A stretch of 64,000 nt of DNA from an uncultured Clostridia bacterium (GTDB taxonomy: Bacteria; Bacillota; Clostridia; Oscillospirales; Acutalibacteraceae), in the NCBI GenBank assembly GCA_937884995.1, contig CAKZZL010000022.1:1-64000 (forward strand), given 5' to 3'. The notes beneath the pieces are model-generated. The model saw only the letters and a list, made by a program, of their open reading frames with translations. It was not told the origin of the DNA and made no database searches. The position numbers and the translations under genes were made by a program. Below are positions 17,654 to 26,991 of the stretch, one piece after another. The first letter of the stretch is position 1, and each line of letters starts with the position of its first letter.

Positions 17654-18247
17654 TTATTTATCGCTAAATTCCGGATGTGTATCGCAATACTCTTTCCATT
17701 CCGTAAACTGTTCGCCGTCATGTATAACGTAAGCTTCTTTGGCTATATCAGCAAGATAATGATCGCTGTATGCATCCGAATAGAATTTATCTATTGCATC
17801 TTCGGTCCAATCCTTCAGGAAATTTTCAAGTTTGTATTTATCAATAGCAAAATGCCCGTCGATTTTTCCTGTCTTCGGATCCATCTCGGTAGCTACGAGA
17901 TTTTTAAGTCCGAGTCTTTTAAGCATCGGTTCAAGAAGAAATCTCGGAGTCCCGCTGGCTATCATATCGTCATCTTTTTTAACTTTGTTATACCAAGGTT
18001 TCATGTATTTTTCAACATTATCCCAATATTCCTCAAGCGTTGCATCAAGATCATCAATATCCTTCAGGAACTTATATTGATGCTCGCGGCTTACAGTTTT
18101 TTCTACTAAATGCATCTTCCAAAGCCTGTTCCAGAATTTCCAGAAATATTTATAGTGCTTAAAGCCCTTCTTTTGGAAGATAAAGTCGAAAAATCTGTCT
18201 TCTGAATCCCCTGTGAATATTGTTTCATCAAAATCGTAAACGTTCAT
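17654..18247 (-). CDS. HAD-superfamily phosphatase (PSPase-like, subfamily IB)
   Basis: About 197 residues beginning with motif I YDFDETIF directly at the N-terminus, a helical cap, motif II SGTPRFLL and a C-terminal segment with DAYSDHYLADIA and a late HDG. The pattern fits phosphoserine-phosphatase-like HAD-IB proteins; the substrate is unknown. ATG 18247 puts motif I at the usual place, although its ribosome site is weak (GAGCGAG); longer in-frame versions start at 18280 or 18292. Confidence 0.75.
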   Translation of the reverse strand: MNVYDFDETIFTGDSEDRFFDFIFQKKGFKHYKYFWKFWNRLWKMHLVEKTVSREHQYKFLKDIDDLDATLEEYWDNVEKYMKPWYNKVKKDDDMIASGTPRFLLEPMLKRLGLKNLVATEMDPKTGKIDGHFAIDKYKLENFLKDWTEDAIDKFYSDAYSDHYLADIAKEAYVIHDGEQFTEWKEYCDTHPEFSDK

Positions 18248-18308
18248 TTTATTATCTCGCTCTCTGTCTTTCGAGTCCATTAATTCTACCACTTTTTATA
18301 TATGAGTG

Positions 18309-18875
18309 TCAAACTTTTCTGAGCCTTATTGAAAGGGAGTAATTATTTCCGACCAGATGCCTGTATTCCCTAAATCCATAGGATATATAGAAAGGATATG
18401 CAGGGCTTTTTCTGCTTATGTTGTTAACGGACAGATATTCTATATTTTTCCCTTTCAGATTTTCGCATTCTGCATCTATGAGAACTCTCCCCCATCCCTT
18501 ATGCTGATATTGGGGCAATATGTCTATATGCAAATGCGCAGGTCTGTCTTTAATCTTGCTGAGAGCATACAAAGATCCGGTTATACAAAGGACAGCAAAG
18601 AAACCGCATTTGGCAGATTTTTTCAAGTATATGCTTTTGTTTAGTCTCCTGTATTTATCATAGTCTGTAGAAGAAAGAATATATCCTACTGCCTCGTCAT
18701 TGTCATCGGCAAGCACAAAAATATTATCCGCTTCATTTTCCGTAAAATAATCATTATATATTATTGCCGCAGCCTCAAGCCTTTTTTCACTTTTTTGAAA
18801 ATCCGGTCCGGCTGTTATTTTGCAGATGTAGCGAAGCCTTTCTTTGTCACTTTCTATATATCTTCGAATTCTCAT
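18309..18875 (-). CDS. GNAT-family N-acetyltransferase
   Basis: The 188-residue protein has the GNAT acetyl-CoA site: beta-4 HLHIDILPQYQHKGWGRVLI with the QxxGxG-type loop, preceded by a strand with VGYILSS. It transfers acetyl from acetyl-CoA to an amine on an unknown acceptor. Its start overlaps the stop of the upstream acetyltransferase as ATGA, so the two are one transcript. Confidence 0.82.
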   Translation of the reverse strand: MRIRRYIESDKERLRYICKITAGPDFQKSEKRLEAAAIIYNDYFTENEADNIFVLADDNDEAVGYILSSTDYDKYRRLNKSIYLKKSAKCGFFAVLCITGSLYALSKIKDRPAHLHIDILPQYQHKGWGRVLIDAECENLKGKNIEYLSVNNISRKSPAYPFYISYGFREYRHLVGNNYSLSIRLRKV

Positions 18876-19489
18876 TTTTTCAATGACTCCGGTATTTCTC
18901 GGTCTTTATAGTAATACTGCATATCTCGCTCACCGATTTCTCTCATCACTCTGCAGGGATTACCTACAGCTACAACATTTGCGGGTATGTCTTTGGTCAC
19001 TACACTGCCGGCGCCTATGACTGTGTTGTCTCCTATGCTTACCCCCGGCATGATTACGGCGGAAGCTCCTATCCAGCAATTACGCCCTATATGAACGGGC
19101 ATATTGTATTGATATTGGAGTTCCCTGAGCTTTGGCATTATCGGATGCGCTGCAGTAGCTACCGTTACGTTGGGGCCGAACATCGTATAGTCTCCGACAT
19201 ATATGTGTGTATCATCCACACATGTCAGGTGATAGTTGGCATATACATAATTTCCGAAATGGCAATGATGTCCGCCGAAATTTGCATAAAAAGGTGCCTC
19301 TATATATACACCCTCTCCGCACTCTGCAAGCATCCTTTTGAGAAGTTTTTCCCTCTTTTCGCTCTCTGTCGTTTTTGTCAGGTTATATTCACATATGAGG
19401 TCCTGGTAAACGGCCTGTTCCTTTACTATCTCTTCATCTCCGGGAAGGTAAAGTTCACCAGTGTGAAGCTTATCTCTCATATTGCTCAT
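18872..19489 (-). CDS. Maltose/galactoside O-acetyltransferase-like hexapeptide enzyme
   Basis: The 205-residue protein opens with the Mac domain and then shows left-handed beta-helix repeats ([LIV]GxxxxI). The catalytic His is in ATAAHPIMP and the C-terminal loop GNPCRVMREI is typical of LacA/Maa enzymes. It acetylates sugar hydroxyls. The ATG at 19489 is preceded by GGGGG at 8-bp spacing. Confidence 0.9.
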   Translation of the reverse strand: MSNMRDKLHTGELYLPGDEEIVKEQAVYQDLICEYNLTKTTESEKREKLLKRMLAECGEGVYIEAPFYANFGGHHCHFGNYVYANYHLTCVDDTHIYVGDYTMFGPNVTVATAAHPIMPKLRELQYQYNMPVHIGRNCWIGASAVIMPGVSIGDNTVIGAGSVVTKDIPANVVAVGNPCRVMREIGERDMQYYYKDREIPESLKK

Positions 19490-19552
19490 AGGACTGCCCC
19501 CATTGTCTTAAAAGTTTGTATATATAGTATAGCACAAAAAGATGAAAAGAAT

Positions 19553-19580
19553 TTGCAAAAAAGAAAAAATAATATATAAT
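19553..19580 (+). promoter_or_regulatory. Promoter of the Pr6Pr-YitT operon
   Basis: TTGCAA (19553-19558) and TATAAT (19575-19580) with a 16-bp spacer, 20 bp before the start codon. Confidence 0.65.
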
Positions 19581-19600
19581 AATCTACGGAGATGATAGAT

Positions 19601-20371
19601 ATGGATTCACAGCTTAACAAAATAGCCAAGAATAAGCTCATAGGACTGGTGCTTGTTCTTTTTTCACTTATCGGTTTCGGCCTTTTCTTTTACAGACTGA
19701 CACATTATGTCTATGAATATGATCCAAAATACAGTCCGTATGATTATGGCCCGTATAATATACTTTCATATTTTACGGTTCAGACCAACTTCTTTGCATA
19801 TGTTTATCTGCTTTTGGCAGGACTCAGTATACTGGGTCTTAAAGCAACACGTAAAATTGCTTTTAATGAGACATTAAAAATTCTTGTAACTTTGTATGTA
19901 GTCATAGCAGGTGTCACATATTGTGCAGGATTCCCTCTCGGTATGACTCCGCCTCTTAAATGGGATAGTTTCACGCACGGCATGTCATCTTTTATACAAG
20001 TTTATTATCATATGATAATGCCTGTTTTATTTGTTATTTTGCTCTATTTCCCGTTCAGGAAAAAGCCGGTAAAGAAAAAGGCAGTATATATTTCTGCCAT
20101 TTATCCATTTGTGTATTCCATATTCTCAATCATTCGCGGCAGAATTATTTTCCCGCCCTATTATCCATATCCTTTCTACAACCCTATCAACATATGGAAT
20201 ATATTCGCAAAAGGCAAACCAATGAATCATTTTGTAGCTTACTTTGTGATGTTTATTTTACTGGCAATCGGCATTTCGATTTTCATGGCCGTTGCCAATG
20301 CAATGAAAAACACTCATAACAAAAGATACGATATATCCGAGAAAAAGAAAGAAAAGAATAAATCAAGATGA
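19601..20371 (+). CDS. Pr6Pr-family membrane protein
   Basis: The 256-residue protein has about six membrane helices and the family motif SYFTVQTNFFAYVY near residue 50, plus PINIWNIF and a C-terminal Lys-rich tail. The family is widespread and functionally unknown (related to FAR-17a/AIG1). ATG 19601 has GGAG at 9-bp spacing, whereas the ATG at 19592 overlaps the ribosome site. It overlaps the next gene as ATGA. Confidence 0.8.
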   Translation: MDSQLNKIAKNKLIGLVLVLFSLIGFGLFFYRLTHYVYEYDPKYSPYDYGPYNILSYFTVQTNFFAYVYLLLAGLSILGLKATRKIAFNETLKILVTLYVVIAGVTYCAGFPLGMTPPLKWDSFTHGMSSFIQVYYHMIMPVLFVILLYFPFRKKPVKKKAVYISAIYPFVYSIFSIIRGRIIFPPYYPYPFYNPINIWNIFAKGKPMNHFVAYFVMFILLAIGISIFMAVANAMKNTHNKRYDISEKKKEKNKSR

Positions 20372-21252
20372 AAAAAAGTGTAAAGAAAAAAACCATATCA
20401 ACATTAAAGACTGCTTTATTTGTCCTAATGGGCAATGCAATACTGGCCTTTCTCGTGTCCGCTTTCATTATCCCGCATGATATCATCATGGGCGGCACAA
20501 CGGGTATTGCCCTTATTGTCGGAAAATATACAAATATAGATACAGCCCTTATGATCTTCATCTTAAATGTCTTTTTACTCATAATGGGTCTAATAATCAT
20601 AGGAAAAAAGCTTTTTTTCACGAGTGTGGCTAGCACAATACTTTACCCGTCGCTACTCAAACTTTTTCAAAGTATACCCGGCATTGACAGGCTGACAGAC
20701 GACAGACTTCTGGCATCACTTTTCGCAGGTGTTCTTATGGGCATTGCGCTGGGTCTTGTCATGAGAGTAGGCTCTTCCACAGGCGGAATGGATATAACCA
20801 ACCTGATACTTGCAAAGCTTACTCACAGATCGGTTGCGATATTTGTATATATTACGGATATAATCGTAGTCGGAGCTCAGGCAGTTGTTGCCGACTCCGA
20901 AAGCATCATGATGGGAATTGTTGTTCTTGTGCTTGAATCTTTAATCCTAGAGCAGGTAATGATTTTCGGTAAAGCACAGCTTCAGGTTTATGTTATCTCC
21001 GAGAGGAACGAGGAAATACGTCAGAGATTCCTGAAAGAACTCAATGCAGGTGTTACAATGACATATGTTCAGTCGGGTCTATTTAACAAAGACAGCAAAA
21101 GCATTATGTGCATAATTCCTTCAAGAAAGCTATATTATGCAAATGAGATTATAAAAGAGGTTGATCCCGAGGCCTTTGTAACGGTTACAAAGATAAGAGA
21201 AGTAAGCGGCAGAGGTTTTACCCAGGAAAGACAGCAAATAGAATTAAGCTGA
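20368..21252 (+). CDS. YitT-family protein (DUF161 plus DUF2179)
   Basis: The 294-residue protein has five to six membrane helices with the IIPHDIIMGGTTGIALI and RVGSSTGGMDI motifs of YitT. A soluble C-terminal DUF2179 domain follows (YVISERNEEIRQRFLKEL... and ...DPEAFVTVTKIREVSGRGF). The function is unknown; family members are suspected transporters. It is translationally coupled to the Pr6Pr gene. Confidence 0.9.
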   Translation: MKKSVKKKTISTLKTALFVLMGNAILAFLVSAFIIPHDIIMGGTTGIALIVGKYTNIDTALMIFILNVFLLIMGLIIIGKKLFFTSVASTILYPSLLKLFQSIPGIDRLTDDRLLASLFAGVLMGIALGLVMRVGSSTGGMDITNLILAKLTHRSVAIFVYITDIIVVGAQAVVADSESIMMGIVVLVLESLILEQVMIFGKAQLQVYVISERNEEIRQRFLKELNAGVTMTYVQSGLFNKDSKSIMCIIPSRKLYYANEIIKEVDPEAFVTVTKIREVSGRGFTQERQQIELS

Positions 21253-21253
21253 A

Positions 21254-21280
21254 AAACGGGCGTTTACTACGCCTGTTTTT
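21254..21280 (+). terminator. Intrinsic terminator after yitT-like gene
   Basis: AAACGGGCGT pairs with ACGCCTGTTT (one G-T pair), ending in a five-T run. Confidence 0.8.
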
Positions 21281-21303
21281 AGAAAGCGCAAAGGAAATCG
21301 CAA

Positions 21304-22659
21304 ATGACATCACAGGAAAAGCAATATGAAAAGTTAACAAAGACGCCGATAAACAAACTTATCCCTCGTCTTGCAATACCTACCGTTATATCTATGCTTA
21401 TAACCATGGCATACAATATAGCGGACACATATTTTGTGTCCAGAATCAGCCTTGCGGCAAGCGGTGCTACCGGAATACTTTTGAGCCTCATGGGCATAAT
21501 ACAGGCGACGGGATTTATGTATGGTCAGGGCGCAGGCTCAAATATAAGCAGAAAGCTCGGTGCAAAAGAGCTGCATGAAGCAAGAGTATATGCATCCACT
21601 GCCTTTTTCACAGCTATTTTCATAGGCTTTGCCGTTATGCTTGTCGGTCTTATCTTTATAAAGCCTTTGATGCTTTTGCTAGGCAGCACGGATACTATAC
21701 TTCCATATTCTGTTCATTACGGAAGATGGATACTCATAGCAGCTCCCGCAATGATTGCATCATTTGTTATGAATAATATTTTGCGATTTGAAGGCATGGC
21801 AAAACTTGCGATGATAGGTATAGCTACGGGAGCGATACTCAACATAGTACTAGACCCGCTTTTGATTTTTGCTCTTGATATGGGTATAGACGGAGCAGGT
21901 ATTGCAACTGCAAGTTCACAATACGTAAGCATGATAATTCTTCTTTCCTTTTTTCTAAGAAAGAAAGCACAAAGCAGAATATCTTTTAAATATTTCTCAT
22001 TAAATCCCAAAGTTAACATAGAAATAATAAAGGTGGGTTCTCCTAGTTTTGTAAGGCAGGGTCTGAATTCTCTCTCCACAATGGTACTCAATATTGTTGC
22101 TCAGCCATATGGTGATTCATGCATAGCATCCATGAGTATCGTAGCTAAAATCGGAATGCTGATTTTCTCAACATCTCTCGGCATAGGCCAGGGCTTCCAG
22201 CCTGTTTGTTCATTCAATTACGGTGCAAAACTCTATGACAGAGTCAAAGAAGCTATCAAATTTTTATGGATATTCTCCACTTTGGTCATAAGCGTAATTG
22301 CAGCAATATGCTTCATACTTGCCCCAAACCTCATATCCCTTTTCAGATCCGAAGAAGAGGTCTTAGAAATAGGTGTGCCTGCGCTGAGGATTTTGTGCAT
22401 TGCCATGATATTCCTTCCGACAGTTATGGTAGGCAATATGACTTTCCAGGCTACGGGTAAAAACGGAAGAGCGTTTTTTCTTGCATGTTCGCAAAACGGA
22501 CTTTTCTTTATTCCTCTCGTAATAATCCTTTCTCATTTTTTAGCTGTGCTCGGAATAGAGCTTGCGCAGCCGCTGGGATTTACAATATCAGCTTTAATCG
22601 CAGCTCCGCTCATATTATCGCTTATGAAACATCTGGATTCATATCCAAAGCAGGAATAA
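21304..22659 (+). CDS. MATE-family multidrug efflux protein
   Basis: The 451-residue protein has twelve membrane helices in two bundles. MATE features include an early PTVISMLITMAYNIADTYFV, and FEGMAKLAMIGIATGAILNIVLDPLLIF near residue 160. It exports drugs or metabolites with Na+ or H+ coupling. The start follows AAGGA at 8-bp spacing. It converges with another MATE gene across a shared terminator. Confidence 0.92.
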   Translation: MTSQEKQYEKLTKTPINKLIPRLAIPTVISMLITMAYNIADTYFVSRISLAASGATGILLSLMGIIQATGFMYGQGAGSNISRKLGAKELHEARVYASTAFFTAIFIGFAVMLVGLIFIKPLMLLLGSTDTILPYSVHYGRWILIAAPAMIASFVMNNILRFEGMAKLAMIGIATGAILNIVLDPLLIFALDMGIDGAGIATASSQYVSMIILLSFFLRKKAQSRISFKYFSLNPKVNIEIIKVGSPSFVRQGLNSLSTMVLNIVAQPYGDSCIASMSIVAKIGMLIFSTSLGIGQGFQPVCSFNYGAKLYDRVKEAIKFLWIFSTLVISVIAAICFILAPNLISLFRSEEEVLEIGVPALRILCIAMIFLPTVMVGNMTFQATGKNGRAFFLACSQNGLFFIPLVIILSHFLAVLGIELAQPLGFTISALIAAPLILSLMKHLDSYPKQE

Positions 22660-22670
22660 AATTCAAATAG

Positions 22671-22718
22671 AAAAAAGGAGGCAGTTCAATGCACAAAGGA
22701 TGAACTGTCTCCATATTT
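22671..22718. terminator. Bidirectional terminator between two MATE genes
   Basis: GGAGGCAGTTCA (22677-22688) pairs with TGAACTGTCTCC (22701-22712), with a T run on the plus side and an A run (T run on minus) on the other. Confidence 0.9.
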
Positions 22719-22722
22719 TTTA

Positions 22723-24069
22723 TTATTCTCCGATTTTCGCATTTTTCTTCCATTTGCCGCTGAGATAATATGACCATGAGATTATAAAGCCGGTTCCGAA
22801 TCCGAATAGACCGTTCCACCATATTATCGATTCGCCGAAGAGCGGGTTGTACCTGAAAAGATAGGTTGTTATTACTCTGGCAGAAAGAGCTCCGATTGCC
22901 GTGAACATGGGTATAGTCGGATGGTTGCTCCCCTGAAATACTCCGAAAAGCGGTATATATACAGCAAGTATAAGGTTAACAAGAGCAACTGTCCGTATAT
23001 GTGAAAGGCTGTATGCAGCAGCCTTGCTGCTGAGTCCGAATAATGCGCTTATATCTGCTGCAAATGTCCAAACCAGCGCGGAAATAAATATTGTCATAAT
23101 CAAAGATATCAACAAGGCCTGCATTGTTCCCTTTTTGACCCTGTCAATCCTGTTGGCCCCGACATTTTGTCCTGTGTATGTCGCCATTGTCGTCTGAAGT
23201 GCGTTACATGGGAGATTTAAGTACATTTCTATTCGCTGGCCTACGGTGAAAGATGCTGTCATAGCCTGTCCGAAATCATTAACAGCTCTTTGAATGAATG
23301 AAAAACCGACCGATACAACCACCAGTTGCAAAGATATGGGGGAACCTATTTTTACGGTATCGGCTACCATCTTCCCTCTCCATTTATAGTCCTTAAGCTT
23401 GAACTTCAGCACAGGATACTTTCCGGTCATATATATGTAGGCCGCAATGAAGGATAAGGCTTGTGATATATCTGTTGCAAAAGCAGCACCTGAAACTCCC
23501 CAGTTAAAGTTCTTTACAAAAACTATATCAAGCCCAATATTTATAATCGATGAAAGAAGTAAGAAATACAAGGTGGCAGCGCTGTCTCCTATTGCGCGAA
23601 GTATTGATGAGAATATGTTATATCCGTACTGGAATATGAGTCCCAGCGCATATATGTTGAAATATTGCAAAGTCTGCTGCATATAACTGTCCTTAACCTT
23701 TATAAGATATACAAAGACAGGTTTTGAAAGCAGAAGACTCACTATAGTTGAAACAAGGCCCAAAGTCAAAAGAAAGACTATACCGGTGGAAGCGTTTTCT
23801 CTTATCCCTTTTTTATTACCGGCGCCGAAATGCTGGGCAACCACTACGCCGTTACCGGATGAGAATCCTATGGCAATAGCTAAAAAGAAGAAAACAAAGC
23901 TGGTAGTTGTTCCGACCGCAGACAGTGAAGCTTCGCCGGCAAATCTGCCGACGATAATTGCATCAACTGTGTTATATAGTTGTTGTAAAAGTGATCCTGC
24001 AAGCACCGGCAAAGCAAATCTTGCTATACTTTTCCATGGTTTGCCGCCGGTCATTTCCAATTTTTTCAA
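22723..24069 (-). CDS. MATE-family efflux protein (second copy), TTG start
   Basis: The 448-residue protein is a second MATE transporter: LPVLAGSLLQQLYNTVDAIIVG near the start, then YGYNIFSSILRAIGDSAATLYFLLLSS. It belongs to a different MATE branch from the convergent neighbour. The likely start is TTG at 24069, with AGGAG 8 bp before it; the first ATG is 15 bp further in and lacks spacing. Substrate unknown. Confidence 0.9.
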   Translation of the reverse strand: MKKLEMTGGKPWKSIARFALPVLAGSLLQQLYNTVDAIIVGRFAGEASLSAVGTTTSFVFFFLAIAIGFSSGNGVVVAQHFGAGNKKGIRENASTGIVFLLTLGLVSTIVSLLLSKPVFVYLIKVKDSYMQQTLQYFNIYALGLIFQYGYNIFSSILRAIGDSAATLYFLLLSSIINIGLDIVFVKNFNWGVSGAAFATDISQALSFIAAYIYMTGKYPVLKFKLKDYKWRGKMVADTVKIGSPISLQLVVVSVGFSFIQRAVNDFGQAMTASFTVGQRIEMYLNLPCNALQTTMATYTGQNVGANRIDRVKKGTMQALLISLIMTIFISALVWTFAADISALFGLSSKAAAYSLSHIRTVALVNLILAVYIPLFGVFQGSNHPTIPMFTAIGALSARVITTYLFRYNPLFGESIIWWNGLFGFGTGFIISWSYYLSGKWKKNAKIGE

Positions 24070-24114
24070 ACCAAATACTCCTGATTAGTTACTATGGATA
24101 TATTATACAATAAA

Positions 24115-24157
24115 AAGCAAAAAAAAGAGCCACAAAATAGCAAGGATTTTGTGACTC
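24115..24157 (-). terminator. Intrinsic terminator after the P2-type ATPase
   Basis: CACAAAAT (24131-24138) pairs with ATTTTGTG (24146-24153), plus GAG/CTC outside; on the minus strand a run of eight T residues follows. Confidence 0.85.
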
Positions 24158-24171
24158 CTTTTTATCTATTT

Positions 24172-26802
24172 TTACTTATTTTTCTCGGCTGCCCTTTGAA
24201 TTGCCTTTACAATTTCCACTATAGGTATAATTGCAAAGCTGAGTGCAATGGATATTCCGAAGTTAGCTGCGCTTAGTTTTGCAAAATCAAATGCTGTTGT
24301 TAGCAGATAAATCGCAGTTGCCGAAAGGATAAGGCTTAAAAGCATTGCCCCGACCAGGAACCAGTTGATATTCTTAAGAGCAAATATAGAGTTCCTTCTT
24401 GATCTCATATTGAATGAGTGGAATATCTCTGTTGTTGAAAGGGTCAAAAAGGCCATTGTCATGCCGACTTTGTGGATATCATCGACGGCATTTAACTGCC
24501 ATCCTGTTCCGATAAAGTAAGCTATGAGAGTAAGAGCCGTAACGACAATGCCCTGCCAGAAGACGTCGATTCCCATTCCGTTTGCAAATACGCCTTCCTT
24601 GCTGTCTCTGGGAGCTTTCTTCATTAAGCTGCCTTCACCGTTTTCCATGCCGAGTGCCAGCGCGGGGAAGCAGTCTGTGATAAGGTTAATCCAAAGCAGA
24701 TGTACGGGTTCAAGGATTGTAAAGCCCATTATTGTTGCTATGAATATCGTAATAACTTCTGCAAGGTTTGATGAAAGCAGGAACTGGATGCATTTGCGTA
24801 TATTGTCATATATTCTTCTGCCTTCTTCAACAGCAGCTACAATTGTGGCAAAGTTGTCATCCGCAAGCACCATATCTGCTACGTTCTTTGTGACATCCGT
24901 ACCTGTGATGCCCATGCCTATACCTATGTCAGCACCTTTGATTGAAGGAGCATCATTAACTCCGTCGCCTGTCATTGCAGTGACTTTACCAAGTTTTTTC
25001 CATGTATTTACTATCCTTAGTTTGTGCTCAGGCTGAACTCTGGCATAGACTTTGAAAGTTTTAATTTTTTCATTAAAATCATCATCGGAAATCTTATCAA
25101 GCTCAGCGCCGGTAATGACCTCATTGTCAGAGCTTGTGATACCGAGTTGTTTGGCGATTGCAAATGCTGTATCCTTATGGTCACCCGTTATCATAATCGG
25201 TGTGATACCGGCTTCTCTTGCTTCCCTGATTGCATCTATTACTTCAACTCTGACAGGGTCAATCATACCTGTAAGTCCCAGATAGCAAAGCTCATTTTCA
25301 AGATATTCGGCACTTGTATTTTCAGGCAAAGTCTCATAATCTTTCTTTGCTGCACAAAGTACTCTGAGAGCCTTGTCTGCCATCTCCTTATTTTGAGAAA
25401 CTATTTTTTCTCTGATTTCTTCTGTAAGTTCAGTTTCCCGGCCGTTAATGAGAGCTTTCGTGCAGACAGACAGGACAACATCCGGAGCTCCCTTTGTATA
25501 TTGTACAAAGCCGCTTTCCGTCTTATGTATGGTGGACATCATTTTTCTGTTTGAGTCAAATGGTGCCTCTGCAACTCTGGGCATTTTTTCTTCAAGCTGA
25601 TCTTTCGGAAGTCCGATTTTGTCAGCCCACGCCACGAGCGCAGCCTCAGTCGGCTCACCTTTGACAATACCGTCTTCAATGACTGCATCGCAGCAAAGAG
25701 CCATAGCTGTTGCAGTAATTCTTTCATTGTCGCCCACATTTTCAACAACAGTCATCTTATTTTGAGTAAGTGTGCCTGTTTTATCCGAGCATATTATCTG
25801 AGTGCATCCGAGAGTCTCAACAGCAGTCAGTTTGCGTATAACAGCATTGCGTTTGCTCATCTTTGTTACGCCTATCGAAAGGACGATTGTTACAACAGCA
25901 GCAAGTCCTTCGGGTATTGCGGCAACAGCAAGTGATACAGCTACCATGAAAGTATCAAGAAGAGAATTGAAAGATACACCTTCACCATTAATTATTGACC
26001 TTATGATATCAAGTGCGAATATAAAAACACATATTCCGAGGACCAAAACCGTGAGTACTTTTGAAAGCTGTGTCAGTTTTATCTGAAGAGGTGTGTCGCC
26101 GTCTTTTGCCTCGTTAAGCGCATCCGCTATTTTACCCATCTCGGTATCCATACCCGTCGCAGTTATAACGGCCTGGCCACGTCCGTATACAACATTGGAG
26201 CCCATATAGCACATGTTCTTACGGTCTCCGAGCGGCACATCATCTGTCGTTGCGATTATATCGGATATCTTATCAACAGGGACGGACTCTCCTGTCAGTG
26301 CAGCTTCCTCAATCTTCATGGATGCAGACTCAATAATTCTGGCATCGGCAGGCACACTGTCTCCTGCTTCCAGAATTATGATATCACCTACTACCAAAGT
26401 CTCAGTTGCTACTGTCATGACTTTGCCGTCACGTTTTACTTTACTCTTGGCTGCCGCAATCTTTTGCAAGGCTTCGATTGCCTTTTCCGCCTTAGATTCC
26501 TGGTAAACACCAAGAACTGCATTGATAATGACAACAACCATAATGATGATTACATCGCTTGGGAATTCGTTGTTGTATACCGAAGTAATGGCAGAAATAA
26601 TCGCAGCGACAATCAATATGATAATCATCGGGTCTTTGAGCTGGGAAAAGAATTTACGGATGAGAGATTCCTTTTTCCCTTCAGCGAGTTTATTCAAGCC
26701 GTTTTCTTCGAGTCTTAATGCAGCATCTTCCATACTGAGACCGGAAGGGTCTGATTTCAGATTTTCAATAACATTTTCTTTTTTCTCGAGATATTCCTTC
26801 AT
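24172..26802 (-). CDS. P2-type cation-transporting ATPase (Ca2+/Mn2+ exporter)
   Basis: An 876-residue P2-type ATPase with the N-terminal cation-ATPase domain, TGES loop, membrane site AAIPEGL, phosphorylation site CSDKTGTLTQNKM near residue 340, TGDHKDTA, and GDGVNDAPSIKGADIGIGMG. The C-terminal four-helix domain is present. The family pumps Ca2+ out of the cell. The leader, however, resembles a Mn2+-sensing yybP-ykoY riboswitch, as upstream of the Lactococcus yoaB ATPase, so Mn2+ export is quite possible. ATG 26802 has GGAGG at 8 bp; an upstream in-frame extension is inside the leader RNA. Confidence 0.93.
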   Translation of the reverse strand: MKEYLEKKENVIENLKSDPSGLSMEDAALRLEENGLNKLAEGKKESLIRKFFSQLKDPMIIILIVAAIISAITSVYNNEFPSDVIIIMVVVIINAVLGVYQESKAEKAIEALQKIAAAKSKVKRDGKVMTVATETLVVGDIIILEAGDSVPADARIIESASMKIEEAALTGESVPVDKISDIIATTDDVPLGDRKNMCYMGSNVVYGRGQAVITATGMDTEMGKIADALNEAKDGDTPLQIKLTQLSKVLTVLVLGICVFIFALDIIRSIINGEGVSFNSLLDTFMVAVSLAVAAIPEGLAAVVTIVLSIGVTKMSKRNAVIRKLTAVETLGCTQIICSDKTGTLTQNKMTVVENVGDNERITATAMALCCDAVIEDGIVKGEPTEAALVAWADKIGLPKDQLEEKMPRVAEAPFDSNRKMMSTIHKTESGFVQYTKGAPDVVLSVCTKALINGRETELTEEIREKIVSQNKEMADKALRVLCAAKKDYETLPENTSAEYLENELCYLGLTGMIDPVRVEVIDAIREAREAGITPIMITGDHKDTAFAIAKQLGITSSDNEVITGAELDKISDDDFNEKIKTFKVYARVQPEHKLRIVNTWKKLGKVTAMTGDGVNDAPSIKGADIGIGMGITGTDVTKNVADMVLADDNFATIVAAVEEGRRIYDNIRKCIQFLLSSNLAEVITIFIATIMGFTILEPVHLLWINLITDCFPALALGMENGEGSLMKKAPRDSKEGVFANGMGIDVFWQGIVVTALTLIAYFIGTGWQLNAVDDIHKVGMTMAFLTLSTTEIFHSFNMRSRRNSIFALKNINWFLVGAMLLSLILSATAIYLLTTAFDFAKLSAANFGISIALSFAIIPIVEIVKAIQRAAEKNK

Positions 26803-26823
26803 ATGGATAACCTCCAAATATAC

Positions 26824-26860
26824 AAAAAACTCATATATGACAAGAAAGCCATATATGAGT
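26824..26860 (-). terminator. Leader terminator (expression platform) of the P2-type ATPase
   Basis: On the minus strand ACTCATATATG pairs with CATATATGAGT and is followed by six T residues, 21 bp before the start codon. It lies between promoter and gene, as expected for an attenuator. Confidence 0.85.
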
Positions 26861-26946
26861 CTCATTCTTTATAACTAAACCAGCTTGAATAATTCAAGCA
26901 GTGCTTGTTGATTTAGTTCGCGTATGCGGAATTACTCCCTCATTTG
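26850..26946 (-). ncRNA. yybP-ykoY-like (Mn2+) riboswitch aptamer
   Basis: The leader contains the yybP-ykoY core in order. The 5' P1 strand ATGAG is followed by GGGAGTA, then a mid region with ATCAACA and a CTTGAAT-ATTCAAG hairpin. The closing part is ATGAGA followed by the 3' P1 strand CTCAT. CTCAT (26859-26855) is also the 5' arm of the leader terminator, so P1 and terminator exclude each other. Ligand binding would stabilise P1 and let transcription pass. Identification is by eye; the class is known to bind Mn2+ and often precedes P-type ATPases. Confidence 0.75.
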
Positions 26947-26954
26947 GTATTTTG

Positions 26955-26983
26955 ATAGTAACATAAATCAAGAGAAAAGTCAA
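26955..26983 (-). promoter_or_regulatory. Promoter of the riboswitch-ATPase transcript
   Basis: TTGACT (26983-26978) and TACTAT (26960-26955) with a 17-bp spacer, placing the transcript start just before the aptamer. Confidence 0.8.
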
Positions 26984-26991
26984 CGGAATTT

